From an uncultured Flavonifractor sp. (GTDB taxonomy: Bacteria; Bacillota; Clostridia; Oscillospirales; Oscillospiraceae): 64,000 nt of DNA. Where the stretch lies: NCBI GenBank assembly GCA_944385575.1, contig CALWXT010000004.1, positions 1-64,000 on the forward strand. The letters are read 5' to 3'. A program made the position numbers and the translations under genes. Position 1 is the first letter of the stretch; each line of letters starts with the position of its first letter. The notes beneath the pieces were generated by a model. The model made no database searches. It was not told the origin of the DNA and saw only the letters and a list, made by a program, of their open reading frames with translations. Positions 52,713 through 62,496 of the stretch are shown piece by piece.

Positions 52713-53960
52713 TCACATGATCTGTCCGCCGGTGAGATATCCGTACAGCATAACGAGAAATCCGATGGACATTCCGGCGGCGATCAAAATCGTGAGCCAG
52801 CGCCGCCTTTCGGTCAGGGCGGCAGTAAACAGGAAAAAGGGTAGTGCGCAGGAAAGATAGCGCCCGGCACTGAGCAGCCAGGACAGCGAGTAGTTCAGCA
52901 CCAGATAGACGAATCCGTACAGCGTGTACATGCTGCGGAATCGCTTCCGGGCATATACAGCCAGAGCAAAGAAGACGGGAAAGAGCAAAATGGTAGGAAT
53001 CCAGAGCTGATAGCGCACCGCCTCTGTGGGGTAGGACAGCGCGTTTTGCAGCACGTACCACAGGGTATCGGAGATCCAGCAGAATCCCTGGCTCCAGTGC
53101 TCCTGCATGACGGTAAAGGCGAAAGGATCACCGGACACCCGCCAATTGAGCAGCAGATAGACCAGCGTCCCCAGTACTGGAAGCAGCAGGGCAGGCAGCC
53201 GCCGCCCGATCTCCTTCCAGTCAAAGCCGCCCCTATTCTCCACCAGCTCGGCAGCCGCAGCGCCGACCAGCAGGATGCCGTGCATCCGGGTCATAGCAGC
53301 CAGTATACCTATGGAGCCCGCCAGCCACCAGCGATGCCGCCGGATATACCACAGTCCGGCGGCGGTGGTGAGCAGGAACAGGCTTTCCGTCATGATCCCG
53401 CCAAAGAAAAAGGCATAGGGAAAAACCGATAGAAAGAGCACTGCCCGGCGGGCAGCTCTCCGGTCCAGCTCCCAAGCCGTCAGCTTATAGAGGTAGACAC
53501 AGCCTCCGGCATAGCAAAGAAAAGAGATCAGCAGTCCTGCTGCCATAGTATTGCCGGTCAGAGCGGAAACCAACCGCATCAGCCAGGGGTACAGCGGAAA
53601 AAAGACCAGAAACAGATGCTTTCCGTCTTCCATATATCCGGAATAGCCCAGCTCCGCCAGATTCACGTAATGCAGGGCATCCCAACGCTTCCAGATCCAC
53701 AGCGCCGCATCCGGGCCGGAATCGGGATAGAGTACCAGACAGGTAAATAGTCCCACCACCACAAAAATAACCAGCCGGAACAGCAGCGCCAGGAGAAAGA
53801 CCCGAACACTCTCATCCCTGCTTACCGGGCAGCGCGCGGAATCGGGCGCCCTGCTATACAGCGGAACCGGGAGACCCGCAGCACCCAGCCAACGTAATAC
53901 CAGAGCAAGGCCCAGGGCGATCACCAACCCGGAGACCAGAACTGTCCAGAGAAGTTGCAT
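52713..53960 (-). CDS. PIG-V-like mannosyltransferase family membrane protein
   Basis: 415 residues with about ten hydrophobic helices. The motif WKRWDALHYVNLAELGY (about residues 90-106) is the signature of PIG-V type GT-C glycosyltransferases, which transfer mannose from a lipid-linked donor. Bacterial members are poorly characterised; the acceptor is unknown. It begins a few bases after the fmt stop and runs into the YugP-family gene. Confidence 0.82.
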   Translation of the reverse strand: MQLLWTVLVSGLVIALGLALVLRWLGAAGLPVPLYSRAPDSARCPVSRDESVRVFLLALLFRLVIFVVVGLFTCLVLYPDSGPDAALWIWKRWDALHYVNLAELGYSGYMEDGKHLFLVFFPLYPWLMRLVSALTGNTMAAGLLISFLCYAGGCVYLYKLTAWELDRRAARRAVLFLSVFPYAFFFGGIMTESLFLLTTAAGLWYIRRHRWWLAGSIGILAAMTRMHGILLVGAAAAELVENRGGFDWKEIGRRLPALLLPVLGTLVYLLLNWRVSGDPFAFTVMQEHWSQGFCWISDTLWYVLQNALSYPTEAVRYQLWIPTILLFPVFFALAVYARKRFRSMYTLYGFVYLVLNYSLSWLLSAGRYLSCALPFFLFTAALTERRRWLTILIAAGMSIGFLVMLYGYLTGGQIM

Positions 53961-53971
53961 CGCTTCCCCGA

Positions 53972-54889
53972 TTACAGCGTGATGGGATGGCCCCGAAGAT
54001 AATCGGCAGCCTTCATCCGTTTCCCTCCGTCGGGCTGAAGCTCATCGATCCGCAGGATCGTGCCGTCCCCGCAGGCCACGTCGATCCCCGCCTTGTCCGC
54101 CCGCAGAATGGTACCGGGTGCGGCCTCGGTATGGTCAGGCAATACGGTAGTGGAAAACACTTTACAGCGGCTGCCGCTCAATGTGGTGACTGCCGCAGGC
54201 CAGGGGATCAGGCCCCGGACCTGGTTATGAAGCTGGCCGGCGGTACGGTTCCAGTCCATGGGAGACAGCTCTTTGGACAGCATGGGAGCCAGAGTGGCTT
54301 TGCTGTGATCCTGAGGTGTCCGGGAGGCGGTACCGGCGGCCAGGTCGGACACCACCGACACCAGCAGCTTGGCGCCCAGATCGGCAAGACGGGTATAGAG
54401 CTCCGGCGCCGTCTCGTCCGGGCCGACGGGCGTGACAGTCTGGGCGATGATGTCACCTGCATCCAGATCATGGGCCATATGCATAATGGTCACGCCGCTC
54501 TCCTTGTCTCCGTTGAGCACCGCCCAGTTGATGGGCGCGGCACCCCGGTAGGCCGGAAGCAGGGATGAGTGGACGTTGATACAGCCCACGGGCGGTGCCG
54601 CCAGGATCTCGTCCGGCAGGATGCGGCCGTAGGCCGCCACCACGATCAGCTCGGGCGCCAGCTCCTGAATGAGGGCCAGCGCAGTACCGTCACGCAGCTT
54701 AGTGGGCTGATATACCGGGATATCGTGGCTCTGAGCGCATACCTTTACCGGCGGCGGCAGCAGCTTCATACCTCGGTTCTTGGGCCTGTCAGGCTGGGTA
54801 AAGACCCCGCACACTTGGTGTCCGGCCTCGATCAGAGCCTCCAGAGAGGGCACCGCAAAATCAGGGGTGCCCATGAACAGAATCCGCAT
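53972..54889 (-). CDS. fmt: Methionyl-tRNA formyltransferase Fmt
   Basis: Formylates initiator Met-tRNA. 305 residues: FMGTPDFAVPSLEAL, INVHSSLLPAYRGAAPINWAVLNG with the catalytic Asn, His and later Asp (DLDAGDI), and a C-terminal OB domain. GAGGAGGG ribosome site; starts next to the def stop. Confidence 0.97.
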   Translation of the reverse strand: MRILFMGTPDFAVPSLEALIEAGHQVCGVFTQPDRPKNRGMKLLPPPVKVCAQSHDIPVYQPTKLRDGTALALIQELAPELIVVAAYGRILPDEILAAPPVGCINVHSSLLPAYRGAAPINWAVLNGDKESGVTIMHMAHDLDAGDIIAQTVTPVGPDETAPELYTRLADLGAKLLVSVVSDLAAGTASRTPQDHSKATLAPMLSKELSPMDWNRTAGQLHNQVRGLIPWPAAVTTLSGSRCKVFSTTVLPDHTEAAPGTILRADKAGIDVACGDGTILRIDELQPDGGKRMKAADYLRGHPITL

Positions 54890-54891
54890 GC

Positions 54892-55386
54892 TTAGCCCTC
54901 CTCCTGGGCCTGGATCATTTCGTCCAGTTCCTCGTTGGTGTACAGCCGGTCGGCGTGCTCGGTGAACAGGTGGCCGTCCAGATGCTCCAGCTCATGGCAG
55001 AAGCAGCGGGCCACAATGTCCTCCCCAACTACCTCAAAGAAGTTGCCGTTGCGGTCCTGGGCGCGCACGCGCGCCTTCTGGGGGCGCTTGACGATGCCCC
55101 AGCGGCCGGGTACAGAGAGGCAACCCTCAAAGCCCTCCTGCTCCCCTTCCTGGGAGATGATCTCCGGGTTCACTAGCTCCAGCATATTGTCCTCGTCATC
55201 CACCACGATGACCACTCGGCGCAGGATGCCCACCTGGGGCGCGGCCAGGCCCGCGCCGTTGGCCTCGGCCAACGTCTCCTTCAGATCGTCGATCAGATCA
55301 TGGAGACGCTCGTCAAAGCTGGTCACCGGACGGCAGACCTTGTGGAGTGCAGGATCATTGTCAGTCAGAATGGTACGCAGTGCCAT
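54892..55386 (-). CDS. def: Peptide deformylase Def
   Basis: Removes the N-formyl group from new proteins. 164 residues with the three motifs GAGLAAPQVG, EGCLSVPG (metal Cys) and HELEHLDG (HExxH). The last is usually HELDHLDG or HEIDHLDG; the Asp-to-Glu change keeps the metal ligands. GGAGG precedes the ATG. Confidence 0.96.
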   Translation of the reverse strand: MALRTILTDNDPALHKVCRPVTSFDERLHDLIDDLKETLAEANGAGLAAPQVGILRRVVIVVDDEDNMLELVNPEIISQEGEQEGFEGCLSVPGRWGIVKRPQKARVRAQDRNGNFFEVVGEDIVARCFCHELEHLDGHLFTEHADRLYTNEELDEMIQAQEEG

Positions 55387-55397
55387 GAAAGTTCCTC

Positions 55398-57878
55398 CTA
55401 GTCCAGGGGATTGACGTCCGCAAACACGGAGACCCCCTTGTTTTCTTTATCAGTCTGGGCGCACCGGATCAGTTCCGCCACTAGTGCGCGCACTTGTTTG
55501 CTGTTGGTGCAGGATAAGGTCAGCCGGTAGCGGTATCGGTCATTGACTTTGGCGATACCAGCGGGGGCAGGGCCCAAGATGCGCAGCTCCAGCCGATCCA
55601 GCGGCGGCCTGCGCAGCCAGGCTTCCAGCGCCTGCCGCATCCGCATGCAGGCCCGCAGGGCGGCCGCCTCCGATTTGGCAGAGGCGGTGAGCACAAACAG
55701 GTCCTGGAAGGGCGGACAGCCTCGCAGCCGCCGCAGCTCGATCTCCTGCGCGTAAAAAGCGTCGTAATCCTGACGGGCAGCACAGCGGATCACGTCGTTT
55801 TCTGGTGTAAAGGTCTGAATCAGGGCCTTTCCACCCTTGGTGCCCCGTCCCGCGCGTCCCACCACCTGAGTCAGCAGGGAAAACGTGCGCTCCCCTGCCC
55901 GGTAGTCATCTACGTACAGGGACAAATCGGCGGAAATCACGCCCACCAGGGTGACATTTTCAAAATCCAGGCCCTTGGCCACCATCTGGGTACCTACCAG
56001 AACCGGGATCTTTTCTCTTTCAAAGCGGGTGAGCAGCTTTTCGTGGGTCTGGGTGGCCGATACAGTATCGGTGTCCATCCGCAGGATCTCTTTGTTGGGA
56101 AAGGCGCTTTTCAGCTCCTCCTCCACCTTCTGTGTGCCGGTACCAATAAAGTTCAGGGTACCGCCACAGGAGGGACAGGCGTCCGGCAGAGGTTCAGAAT
56201 GGCCGCAGTAATGGCACATGAGCCGCCCATTGGCGGAGTGGTAAGTCAGGCGCACGGAACAGCGTGGGCAGCTGGGTACCTCTCCGCACTCCCCGCAGGA
56301 GACCATACGGCTGGCGCCCCGCCGGTTGAGGAACAGAATGCTCTGCTCTCCCCTGTCCATCGCCTCCGCCAGGCTGGCCTTCAGAGGGCCGCTGAGATCA
56401 GTTCCGTTTCCAGAGCGGAGCTCCCGCTTCATGTCTACGATCTCCACCGGCGGCAGGGGCTGGGTATTATAGCGTTTGCGCAAGGTAAACAGATGATAGG
56501 CGCCGCTCTGGGCGCGGTACATACTCTCCACCGATGGGGTTGCCGAGCCCAGCAGCAGCAGCGCCCCCTTCTGGACACAGCGATATTTTGCCACATCCCT
56601 GGCGTGATATTTCGGAACATTCTCCGATTGGTAGGTGGGTTCCTGCTCCTCATCCAGAATGATGAGCCTGAGGTTTTTTGCCGGGGCAAATACAGCCGAC
56701 CGGGTCCCGATGACTACACGGGCTGCTCCAGATCGGATACGCTTCCATTCATCATATCGCTCACCCGCCCGCAGCGAGGAGTGAAGCACGGCGATCTGGT
56801 CGCCGAAATGAGCGGAAAACTGCCGCAGCAGCTGGGGCGTCAGCGCGATCTCCGGCACCAGTACCAGAGCGGACCCATCCCGCTCCAATACCCGATGGAT
56901 CAGCTTCAAATAGACCTGTGTCTTTCCGCTTCCGGTCACGCCGTAGAGCAGGGCGGCAGCAGCCTGACCGGAACATGCCAGGCGGTCCAGCCCTTCATAG
57001 GCCTGTTGCTGCTCCTCGTTGAGCTGTGGTTCCTCCGCCGGCTCCACGCCGTCTGGAACTGATACCCGCCGAAAAACCTCCCGCTGCTCCAACGTCAGGA
57101 TGCCCCGCTTGGCTAAGGCCCGCAGGGTAGCGCCGGACGCACCGGTGAAATAGCACAACTCCTTAGCGGAAGCGCTGCCCAAGCCGCACAGCAACTCTAC
57201 CACAGCATACTGGAGTGGCGCGGAGCGCCGCTTGCCCGCAATCTGTGCCATGGCTTCCTCCGGCGGGATGGCCAGCACAGCCACCTGCTCCGTCTTGTCG
57301 CCCACGCCCCGGGAGGCGCTGGTCTCCAGGGTCAGGATTCCCTTGTCCCGCAAAAGCCGAAGCGCCGGATTGGGGTCTTTGAGGCCGAACGCCTCTTTGA
57401 TCTGTCCCACATCCGCCTGGCCGCCCCAGGCGAACAGCAGTTCCACCAGATGTCTGGCGTGCTCGGAACGTCCGGCAGCTGCCAAAGCGGCCTCCTGCTC
57501 CACACCCGGAACCAGACTCCACCGGTCCTGAAGAGAGAAATACAGCCCGGCGGGCAGCATAGCACGGGCCGCGTCATATACCGTACAAAACCAACGCTCC
57601 CGCATCCAGAGCGCCAGACGCAGTGCGTCTCCGTCCAGCACCGGTTCCTCGTCCAGAATGGACAGGATGCGCTTGCGCTTTGCATTGGGGGAACAGCCGG
57701 ACACAAGTGCCAGCACGATTCCCTCTGTCCGGCGGTTTCCCGCCCCAAACGGCACAATGACCCGCATGCCGGGACGCAGGCTTTCCAGCACTTCATCCGG
57801 TACCGTATAGTCGTAGGGCTTGTCGATGGCGTAGGTGGCTGCGCTCAGCGCGATCTTAGCCACCGTGATACCGTCCAT
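55398..57878 (-). CDS. priA: Primosomal protein N', replication restart helicase PriA
   Basis: Reloads the replisome at stalled forks. 826 residues: 3'-DNA-binding domain at the N terminus, Walker A GVTGSGKTQ (about 315), DEEQE box, two zinc sites (CGECGEVPSCPRC and CHYCGH ... CPSCGG), then the helicase C domain (LVGTQMVAKGLDF, GRAGRG). The ATG at 57878 is six bases after GGAGGG. In Bacillus coaBC lies between rpoZ and priA; here it is absent. Confidence 0.97.
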   Translation of the reverse strand: MDGITVAKIALSAATYAIDKPYDYTVPDEVLESLRPGMRVIVPFGAGNRRTEGIVLALVSGCSPNAKRKRILSILDEEPVLDGDALRLALWMRERWFCTVYDAARAMLPAGLYFSLQDRWSLVPGVEQEAALAAAGRSEHARHLVELLFAWGGQADVGQIKEAFGLKDPNPALRLLRDKGILTLETSASRGVGDKTEQVAVLAIPPEEAMAQIAGKRRSAPLQYAVVELLCGLGSASAKELCYFTGASGATLRALAKRGILTLEQREVFRRVSVPDGVEPAEEPQLNEEQQQAYEGLDRLACSGQAAAALLYGVTGSGKTQVYLKLIHRVLERDGSALVLVPEIALTPQLLRQFSAHFGDQIAVLHSSLRAGERYDEWKRIRSGAARVVIGTRSAVFAPAKNLRLIILDEEQEPTYQSENVPKYHARDVAKYRCVQKGALLLLGSATPSVESMYRAQSGAYHLFTLRKRYNTQPLPPVEIVDMKRELRSGNGTDLSGPLKASLAEAMDRGEQSILFLNRRGASRMVSCGECGEVPSCPRCSVRLTYHSANGRLMCHYCGHSEPLPDACPSCGGTLNFIGTGTQKVEEELKSAFPNKEILRMDTDTVSATQTHEKLLTRFEREKIPVLVGTQMVAKGLDFENVTLVGVISADLSLYVDDYRAGERTFSLLTQVVGRAGRGTKGGKALIQTFTPENDVIRCAARQDYDAFYAQEIELRRLRGCPPFQDLFVLTASAKSEAAALRACMRMRQALEAWLRRPPLDRLELRILGPAPAGIAKVNDRYRYRLTLSCTNSKQVRALVAELIRCAQTDKENKGVSVFADVNPLD

Positions 57879-57921
57879 CCACATCCCTCCTGTCGACTCC
57901 TTTTTTCGCTAAGCACAGGCA

Positions 57922-57961
57922 GAGGCAAGCGGCAGATCTCATTTGCTCCGCCGCTTGCCTC
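57922..57961 (-). terminator. Hairpin between rpoZ and priA
   Basis: Twelve-base arms GAGGCAAGCGGC/GCCGCTTGCCTC around a 16-base loop in the 97-base gap. No U tract on the minus strand, so it is at best a weak terminator or RNA-processing structure. Confidence 0.4.
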
Positions 57962-57975
57962 CCTCACTTGCACAC

Positions 57976-58176
57976 TCAGTCTTCTTCTCTCCCCAGGTCC
58001 AGCTTGCCGTCCGCCACCTCGCGGATGGCGATGGTCACGGGCTTATCGTCCAGAGACAGCCCAGCGTCCTCTGCCTCGCTGGCCACCTGACGGGCCCGCT
58101 GGGCAACTACGTTTACCAGCATATAGCGGCTGGGCACCTGCTTGAGCAGTTGATTCATAGGGGGTTCGAGCATCAT
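57976..58176 (-). CDS. rpoZ: RNA polymerase omega subunit RpoZ
   Basis: 66-residue omega subunit: SRYMLVNVVAQRARQVA matches the conserved core helix, and KPVTIAIREVADGKL the second. Helps RNA polymerase assembly. Located directly after gmk as in other Firmicutes. Confidence 0.93.
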   Translation of the reverse strand: MMLEPPMNQLLKQVPSRYMLVNVVAQRARQVASEAEDAGLSLDDKPVTIAIREVADGKLDLGREED

Positions 58177-58182
58177 ATCGGA

Positions 58183-58788
58183 TCAGACTCCTTCTACAAA
58201 ATTCATGCGGTTCTTTGTGCGGCAGCCCTCGGCGGTGAGGATAGCGATGATCTCCTCCGCTGCCGCGGACACCTTATCGTTGACCACCAGATAGTCATAG
58301 TTGCAAATCTGCTGGTATTCCTCTCTGGCCTTGCGCAGCCGTCCCTGGATGACCTCCTCCTGATCGGTCGCACGGCGATGGAGGCGGCGGGACAGCTCCT
58401 CAAAAGAGGGCGGCACAATGAAAATGAGCACTGCATCCGGACACTTGGCCCGCACCTTGGCCGCTCCCTGCACCTCGATGTCCAGCAGAACATCTATGCC
58501 GGCATCCAGCTTTTCCCGGATCACCTTCAAAGAGGTGCCATAGTAATTATGGACATATTCGGCGTATTCCAACAATTCTTCGTTGGCGATCATCTGTTCA
58601 AATTCTTCCCGGGTCACAAAATGATAGTTTACGCCGTCGGCCTCCCCCACCCGTGGCTGGCGGGTCGTAAAGGAAACGGAAAAATAGATGTCCGTCCGCT
58701 CACTCAAAAGCTCGGAGATCACAGTGCTCTTTCCCACGCCGGAAGGGCCGGAAAGCACAATCAACTGTCCGCGGGTTTTCTTTTTCAC
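58183..58788 (-). CDS. gmk: Guanylate kinase Gmk
   Basis: Phosphorylates GMP to GDP. 201 residues: P-loop SGPSGVGKST (about 13-22), SFTTRQPRVGE and GVNYHFV (GMP binding), DIEVQGAAKV, FIVPPS. Starts at a GTG with GGAGGCG upstream, three bases after remA. Confidence 0.97.
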   Translation of the reverse strand: MKKKTRGQLIVLSGPSGVGKSTVISELLSERTDIYFSVSFTTRQPRVGEADGVNYHFVTREEFEQMIANEELLEYAEYVHNYYGTSLKVIREKLDAGIDVLLDIEVQGAAKVRAKCPDAVLIFIVPPSFEELSRRLHRRATDQEEVIQGRLRKAREEYQQICNYDYLVVNDKVSAAAEEIIAILTAEGCRTKNRMNFVEGV

Positions 58789-58790
58789 GC

Positions 58791-59063
58791 TTACGCCTCC
58801 TCGCTTTCCTCTGCCGCCGGCTCAGTTTCCTTGCCGGCCAGACGCCCGGCCACCGTCTCCGGCTGGAGGGCGGAAAGCACGATGTGGTCACTGTCCATAA
58901 TGAGCACCGCCCGGGTGCGGCGGCCGTAGGTCGCGTCGATGAGCACGCCTCTGTCACGGGCCTCCTGAATCATGCGCTTGATCGGTGCGGATTCCGGGCT
59001 GACAATGGCGATCAGCCGCCCGGCGGAAACCATGTTGCCAAAGCCGATATTGATGAGTTTCAT
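58791..59063 (-). CDS. remA: DUF370 family DNA-binding regulator RemA
   Basis: 90-residue small regulator; RemA activates extracellular matrix genes in Bacillus by wrapping DNA. Core [26 protein letters not shown] and [16 protein letters not shown] match the family; the last 15 residues are an acidic tail. Between yicC and gmk, the conserved position. Confidence 0.95.
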   Translation of the reverse strand: MKLINIGFGNMVSAGRLIAIVSPESAPIKRMIQEARDRGVLIDATYGRRTRAVLIMDSDHIVLSALQPETVAGRLAGKETEPAAEESEEA

Positions 59064-59077
59064 CCCTCAGCACCGCC

Positions 59078-59956
59078 TTATTCCATGTTCTGGATCTGTT
59101 CCCGGATCTTCTCGATCTCGGCCTTGATATCCACCACATAGCCGGCAGTCTCGATATCGTTGCATTTGGAACCGATGGTATTGGCTTCCCGGTTGAACTC
59201 CTGGATCAAAAAGTCCAGCTTCCGTCCGATGGCGCCGTCCTGGGCCAGCAGGTGGCGCAGCTGAGACAGATGGCTGCGCAGGCGGACCGTCTCCTCGTCC
59301 ACAGCCACCTTGTCGGCGTAAATGGCAGCCTCGGTCAGAATACGGCTCTCATCCAGCTGGGTATTCTGAAGCACTTCTGCCATCTTGGCAGCCAGGCGGG
59401 CACGATAGTCGGCCACAATTCCGGGAGAGCGGGCCTCCACCTTGGACACCAAGCTCTCAATGGTTTCCGCCCGGCTGAGCACGTCCTGTCCCAGCTTATC
59501 GCCCTCCCGCAGGCGCATGGCGTCAAAATCGTTCAGCGCCAGCTCCAGCACGGAGCAGATATCCGCCGACACCGCCTCCAGATCCTCCTGGGTCTTCTCG
59601 ACCAGAAACACGTCCTGGAACCGGGACAGCATGGATACAGAAATATCATCCTTCAGTCCATAGGCATCCCGCAAAGCGCACAGCGCGGCGTAGTAGCCGT
59701 CTGCCACAGGACGATTTACCGAGATGGTCACATCACCGCTCTCGGAGGGGCCGATGGTCACAAACACATCCACCTTGCCCCGGGAAATATGGGATTGCAC
59801 CGCCGCCTTGATGGCGTCTTCCGCAAAGACATAAATCCGGGGCAGCTTCACGGTGCAGTCCAGATATCGGTTATTGACGGAACGAACCTCTACGGTAATG
59901 GGTCGGCCGTGGAGTACAGCCTCTCCCCTGCCGTAGCCTGTCATGCTTTTGATCAA
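59078..59956 (-). CDS. YicC family endoribonuclease-like protein
   Basis: 292 residues. N terminus MIKSMTGYGRGE and C terminus RELNTIGSKC-like (REANTIGSKCND) are the two most conserved YicC blocks, with EVRSVNNRYLD and EFNREA. YicC of Escherichia coli is linked to RNA cleavage or small-RNA turnover; in this phylum its role is inferred. First gene of the gmk/rpoZ cluster. Confidence 0.93.
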   Translation of the reverse strand: MIKSMTGYGRGEAVLHGRPITVEVRSVNNRYLDCTVKLPRIYVFAEDAIKAAVQSHISRGKVDVFVTIGPSESGDVTISVNRPVADGYYAALCALRDAYGLKDDISVSMLSRFQDVFLVEKTQEDLEAVSADICSVLELALNDFDAMRLREGDKLGQDVLSRAETIESLVSKVEARSPGIVADYRARLAAKMAEVLQNTQLDESRILTEAAIYADKVAVDEETVRLRSHLSQLRHLLAQDGAIGRKLDFLIQEFNREANTIGSKCNDIETAGYVVDIKAEIEKIREQIQNME

Positions 59957-60038
59957 AGCCAGTTCCCCCTGTTCCTGGTAATCTCTGTTGAATCAGACCC
60001 ACAGTGGGCGCAAAAAGTCTTCTGAAAAGTATACCAGA

Positions 60039-60575
60039 TCAGGCACCTTTTCGCAAGACCCTGTCCACTCGCGCCTCATAGAAAGCAATCAGCTTGGAAA
60101 AGCCCACGTCATAAATGATAAAGGCAACGCTGCCGCCGGCAAATATCATCCAGCCCTGATCCAGCACAGGCGGCAGGAAAGGCAGCAGCAGTTCCCGCAG
60201 GCCGAACCAGAAGATAGCCAGAATGATATTGAAAACAGCCAGCTTGCACACCCACTCCAGAACGCGGCTGCTCAGCCGCTCAAACAGGCTTTTCAGCATG
60301 GGCCAGAGGCCCAGAAAAAGCAGGTAAAGCACCACGTTTCCCTTGTCCGGCACCAGCAGCAGGCCCAGCAGACCTGTAGCTCCGTAGCAGAAAAAGCCGG
60401 CGCCCAGGCCGGAAGATACCACCGCGCCTGCCGGGAACAAGCCTGCCACTGCCGTCAGGCCCAAACGTGCCGTAGGTGATACGGCGGAGAAATAGAGTGT
60501 GACCACAGAAAGCGCTGTCAGCACACCTACCAACGCTACCAGATAGGCGCCTCCTTTACCGTGATTCCTGCTCAT
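60039..60575 (-). CDS. Hypothetical membrane protein, 178 residues
   Basis: Not confidently recognised. About five hydrophobic helices with short loops and a basic N terminus and C terminus. The layout (small, all membrane, YLVALVGVLTALSVV start) resembles ECF-type S components, but no substrate motif is evident. It lies between the J-domain gene and yicC; the 82-base gap after it holds no clear signal. Confidence 0.65.
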   Translation of the reverse strand: MSRNHGKGGAYLVALVGVLTALSVVTLYFSAVSPTARLGLTAVAGLFPAGAVVSSGLGAGFFCYGATGLLGLLLVPDKGNVVLYLLFLGLWPMLKSLFERLSSRVLEWVCKLAVFNIILAIFWFGLRELLLPFLPPVLDQGWMIFAGGSVAFIIYDVGFSKLIAFYEARVDRVLRKGA

Positions 60576-60578
60576 GGC

Positions 60579-61187
60579 TCAGTACCCACAGCCGCCGCAC
60601 AGGCAGTTCATACACAGACAGGCAGAGCACAGATCGCAGGTATCGATGCCGCCGCCGTATCCATAAGGCCGATAGGCCTGACCGCCCTGGCGCATCATCA
60701 TCAGGGCCTGGCGGTATTCACCGTTGGAGGGGTCCATGTTACAGGCCATCTGGAAGTGCTGGGTAGCCTCATCCAGCCATCCCTTCCGGTAAGCAATGGA
60801 GCCGGAGAGGAAATGCCATTCCGCATCCTGAGCAGGGGCGCTGCGCAGCAGCTGCTCAGCCCGGCTGATATCGCCCATATTGATGGCCTGACGCACCTGG
60901 GAATACAGGTTGCCGGAGGTTCCGCCGGAATACTGCTGCTGATAGCCGCCACGGTAGGTACTCTGCCCCTGGTAACCGGTACTGCCACCACCGCCGCCGC
61001 TGCGCATGCGGGTAATGGTGTCGTAGGCCTCGTTGATCTCCTTCATCTTTTCTTCTGCCAGATCTGCCAGGGGGTTATTCTGATAGTTGTCTGGATGATA
61101 CTTTCGTGCCAGCTCGCGGTAAGCCCGCTTGATTTCCTCGTCGCTGGCGTCCGGCTTAACGCCCAATACGCTGTAAGGATCGCTCAT
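60579..61187 (-). CDS. J-domain protein with a Cys-rich tail
   Basis: 202 residues. N-terminal J domain (1-65) with [29 protein letters not shown] including the HPD that stimulates DnaK. A Gly/Ser/Tyr/Gln-rich linker follows, then a helical TPR-like part (about 110-165). The last 20 residues carry seven Cys in closely spaced CxxC and CxC pairs, suggesting a metal or disulfide tail. It is not DnaJ itself, since the central zinc domain is missing. ATGA overlap with the upstream gene. Confidence 0.87.
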   Translation of the reverse strand: MSDPYSVLGVKPDASDEEIKRAYRELARKYHPDNYQNNPLADLAEEKMKEINEAYDTITRMRSGGGGGSTGYQGQSTYRGGYQQQYSGGTSGNLYSQVRQAINMGDISRAEQLLRSAPAQDAEWHFLSGSIAYRKGWLDEATQHFQMACNMDPSNGEYRQALMMMRQGGQAYRPYGYGGGIDTCDLCSACLCMNCLCGGCGY

Positions 61188-62053
61188 GTACTCTGTCTCC
61201 TGTTTCTATGATTGACGGCCTGCCATTGGCCGGTGAATACCAGTTCCTCCACTGCAGGAAGGCCCAGGTACAGAATGTTTTCTACGGTGCCCTGCCAGTG
61301 GCCCAGTTCCAAAAGCGCACCGGCAGAGCGGGCCAGGTTCAGGGAATGACGCAGGGTCGTTCGCAGGTAAGTCTCGTTTTCCATCTCGCTGCCGGGAAAA
61401 CGCGCTGAAATCGGGTTGTAGCCGCCCCGGCGTCTGTCTTCTGTCAGATCGTCCCAGGCGTCTACCAAATAGATCCAGCGGCCCACATGGTAGAGCAGCT
61501 GTTCCAGTGCCCGGTCGCGCCCGGAATCGCCCGCATTGGGTGCGGCAGCGGAGAGAATTTTTGCAAAGGTGTCCGCCGTCCGGTCCAGGGAAGCACAGCC
61601 CTCTCGTTCCAGGCGCTGAAGCTGCTCCAGATTTTCCTGTACCGCCCTGTCAAATTCCGGACGGCTCGCCGCTGCCCGGTGGTAGCTTCCCCGGAACAGC
61701 CAAGACAGGAGGCGGGCGCCCGTCCGCTTCCAGAAAGAGCCGTCCGCTATGGTGTCCTGCAGTTTCCAATAGGTCAGGATGGTTCCCGCGTCAGCGGCGA
61801 TATCCACACCACCGCTGACAGCGCAGTTTTTTTTCTGGCACCAGAGACGGGCGGGACAGGGATGGCGCTCCGCAACGGGCTTGTCCTCGTCCAGCAGCAT
61901 GGCCAAAAAGGTAAAATCATAATTGAGGAACATGCGGGCCAAAAAGCCGTGCCGACGGCCAAGAGCCCGGCATAGGCCGCAGTACAGGGCCTCATAGTCC
62001 CTCTGCTCCCGTACCTTCAGCTCATCCCGGTAGGGACGCACATAACCAAACAT
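61184..62053 (-). CDS. DUF5685 family protein
   Basis: 289 residues. The N terminus [29 protein letters not shown] and later [15 protein letters not shown] match a Firmicutes family of unknown function with conserved Cys and Asp residues, possibly a metal-dependent helical-bundle fold. The ATG at 62053 overlaps the upstream stop (TGATG). The linked J-domain gene suggests a shared assembly or folding process; that is inference. Confidence 0.75.
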   Translation of the reverse strand: MFGYVRPYRDELKVREQRDYEALYCGLCRALGRRHGFLARMFLNYDFTFLAMLLDEDKPVAERHPCPARLWCQKKNCAVSGGVDIAADAGTILTYWKLQDTIADGSFWKRTGARLLSWLFRGSYHRAAASRPEFDRAVQENLEQLQRLEREGCASLDRTADTFAKILSAAAPNAGDSGRDRALEQLLYHVGRWIYLVDAWDDLTEDRRRGGYNPISARFPGSEMENETYLRTTLRHSLNLARSAGALLELGHWQGTVENILYLGLPAVEELVFTGQWQAVNHRNRRQST

Positions 62054-62481
62054 CAGTCCTCCGGATTGATGGCCGTGATGCAGAAGGTGATGGAGCGGTC
62101 CCGGCGGACCTGCCGGTCCAGCAGAACCGCCAGCAGCACACCTACGGCAAATCCAATGCCGCCCACTGCGGCACTCACTCCGCCGCCCAGCTGAGCCGCT
62201 GCGCAGATAAAATATCCAAGGAAAAACAGAATGAAAGGTACCAGGTAAACTACCACGGCGGCCTTCAAAATGCCGCCGGTGGAGGATTCCACCCGCACCA
62301 TATCGCCCGGCATGGCACGCACCGGATTGGCAGCCACCACGGACACAGTGGAGCTTACCATCAGCTCGCTGCAGCCGCCACCGCACTTGGAGCAGTCATG
62401 GCCACAGGCAGACTGCCGCTTGACAGCGACCTCGGCGGTACCATTGTTCAGCAGCCGGGTCACTTTTGCAGTTTGAATCAT
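62053..62481 (-). CDS. SoxR-reducing system RseC/MucC family protein
   Basis: 142 residues with a Cys-rich N-terminal part (ACGHDCSKCGGGC, about 24-37) and two transmembrane helices (about 72-95 and 100-120). RseC family proteins are linked to Rnf-type reduction of SoxR and to sigma-E control in Proteobacteria; in Clostridia the role is undefined. GGTGATAAC ribosome site. Confidence 0.87.
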   Translation of the reverse strand: MIQTAKVTRLLNNGTAEVAVKRQSACGHDCSKCGGGCSELMVSSTVSVVAANPVRAMPGDMVRVESSTGGILKAAVVVYLVPFILFFLGYFICAAAQLGGGVSAAVGGIGFAVGVLLAVLLDRQVRRDRSITFCITAINPED

Positions 62482-62496
62482 GTTATCACCTTTTTG

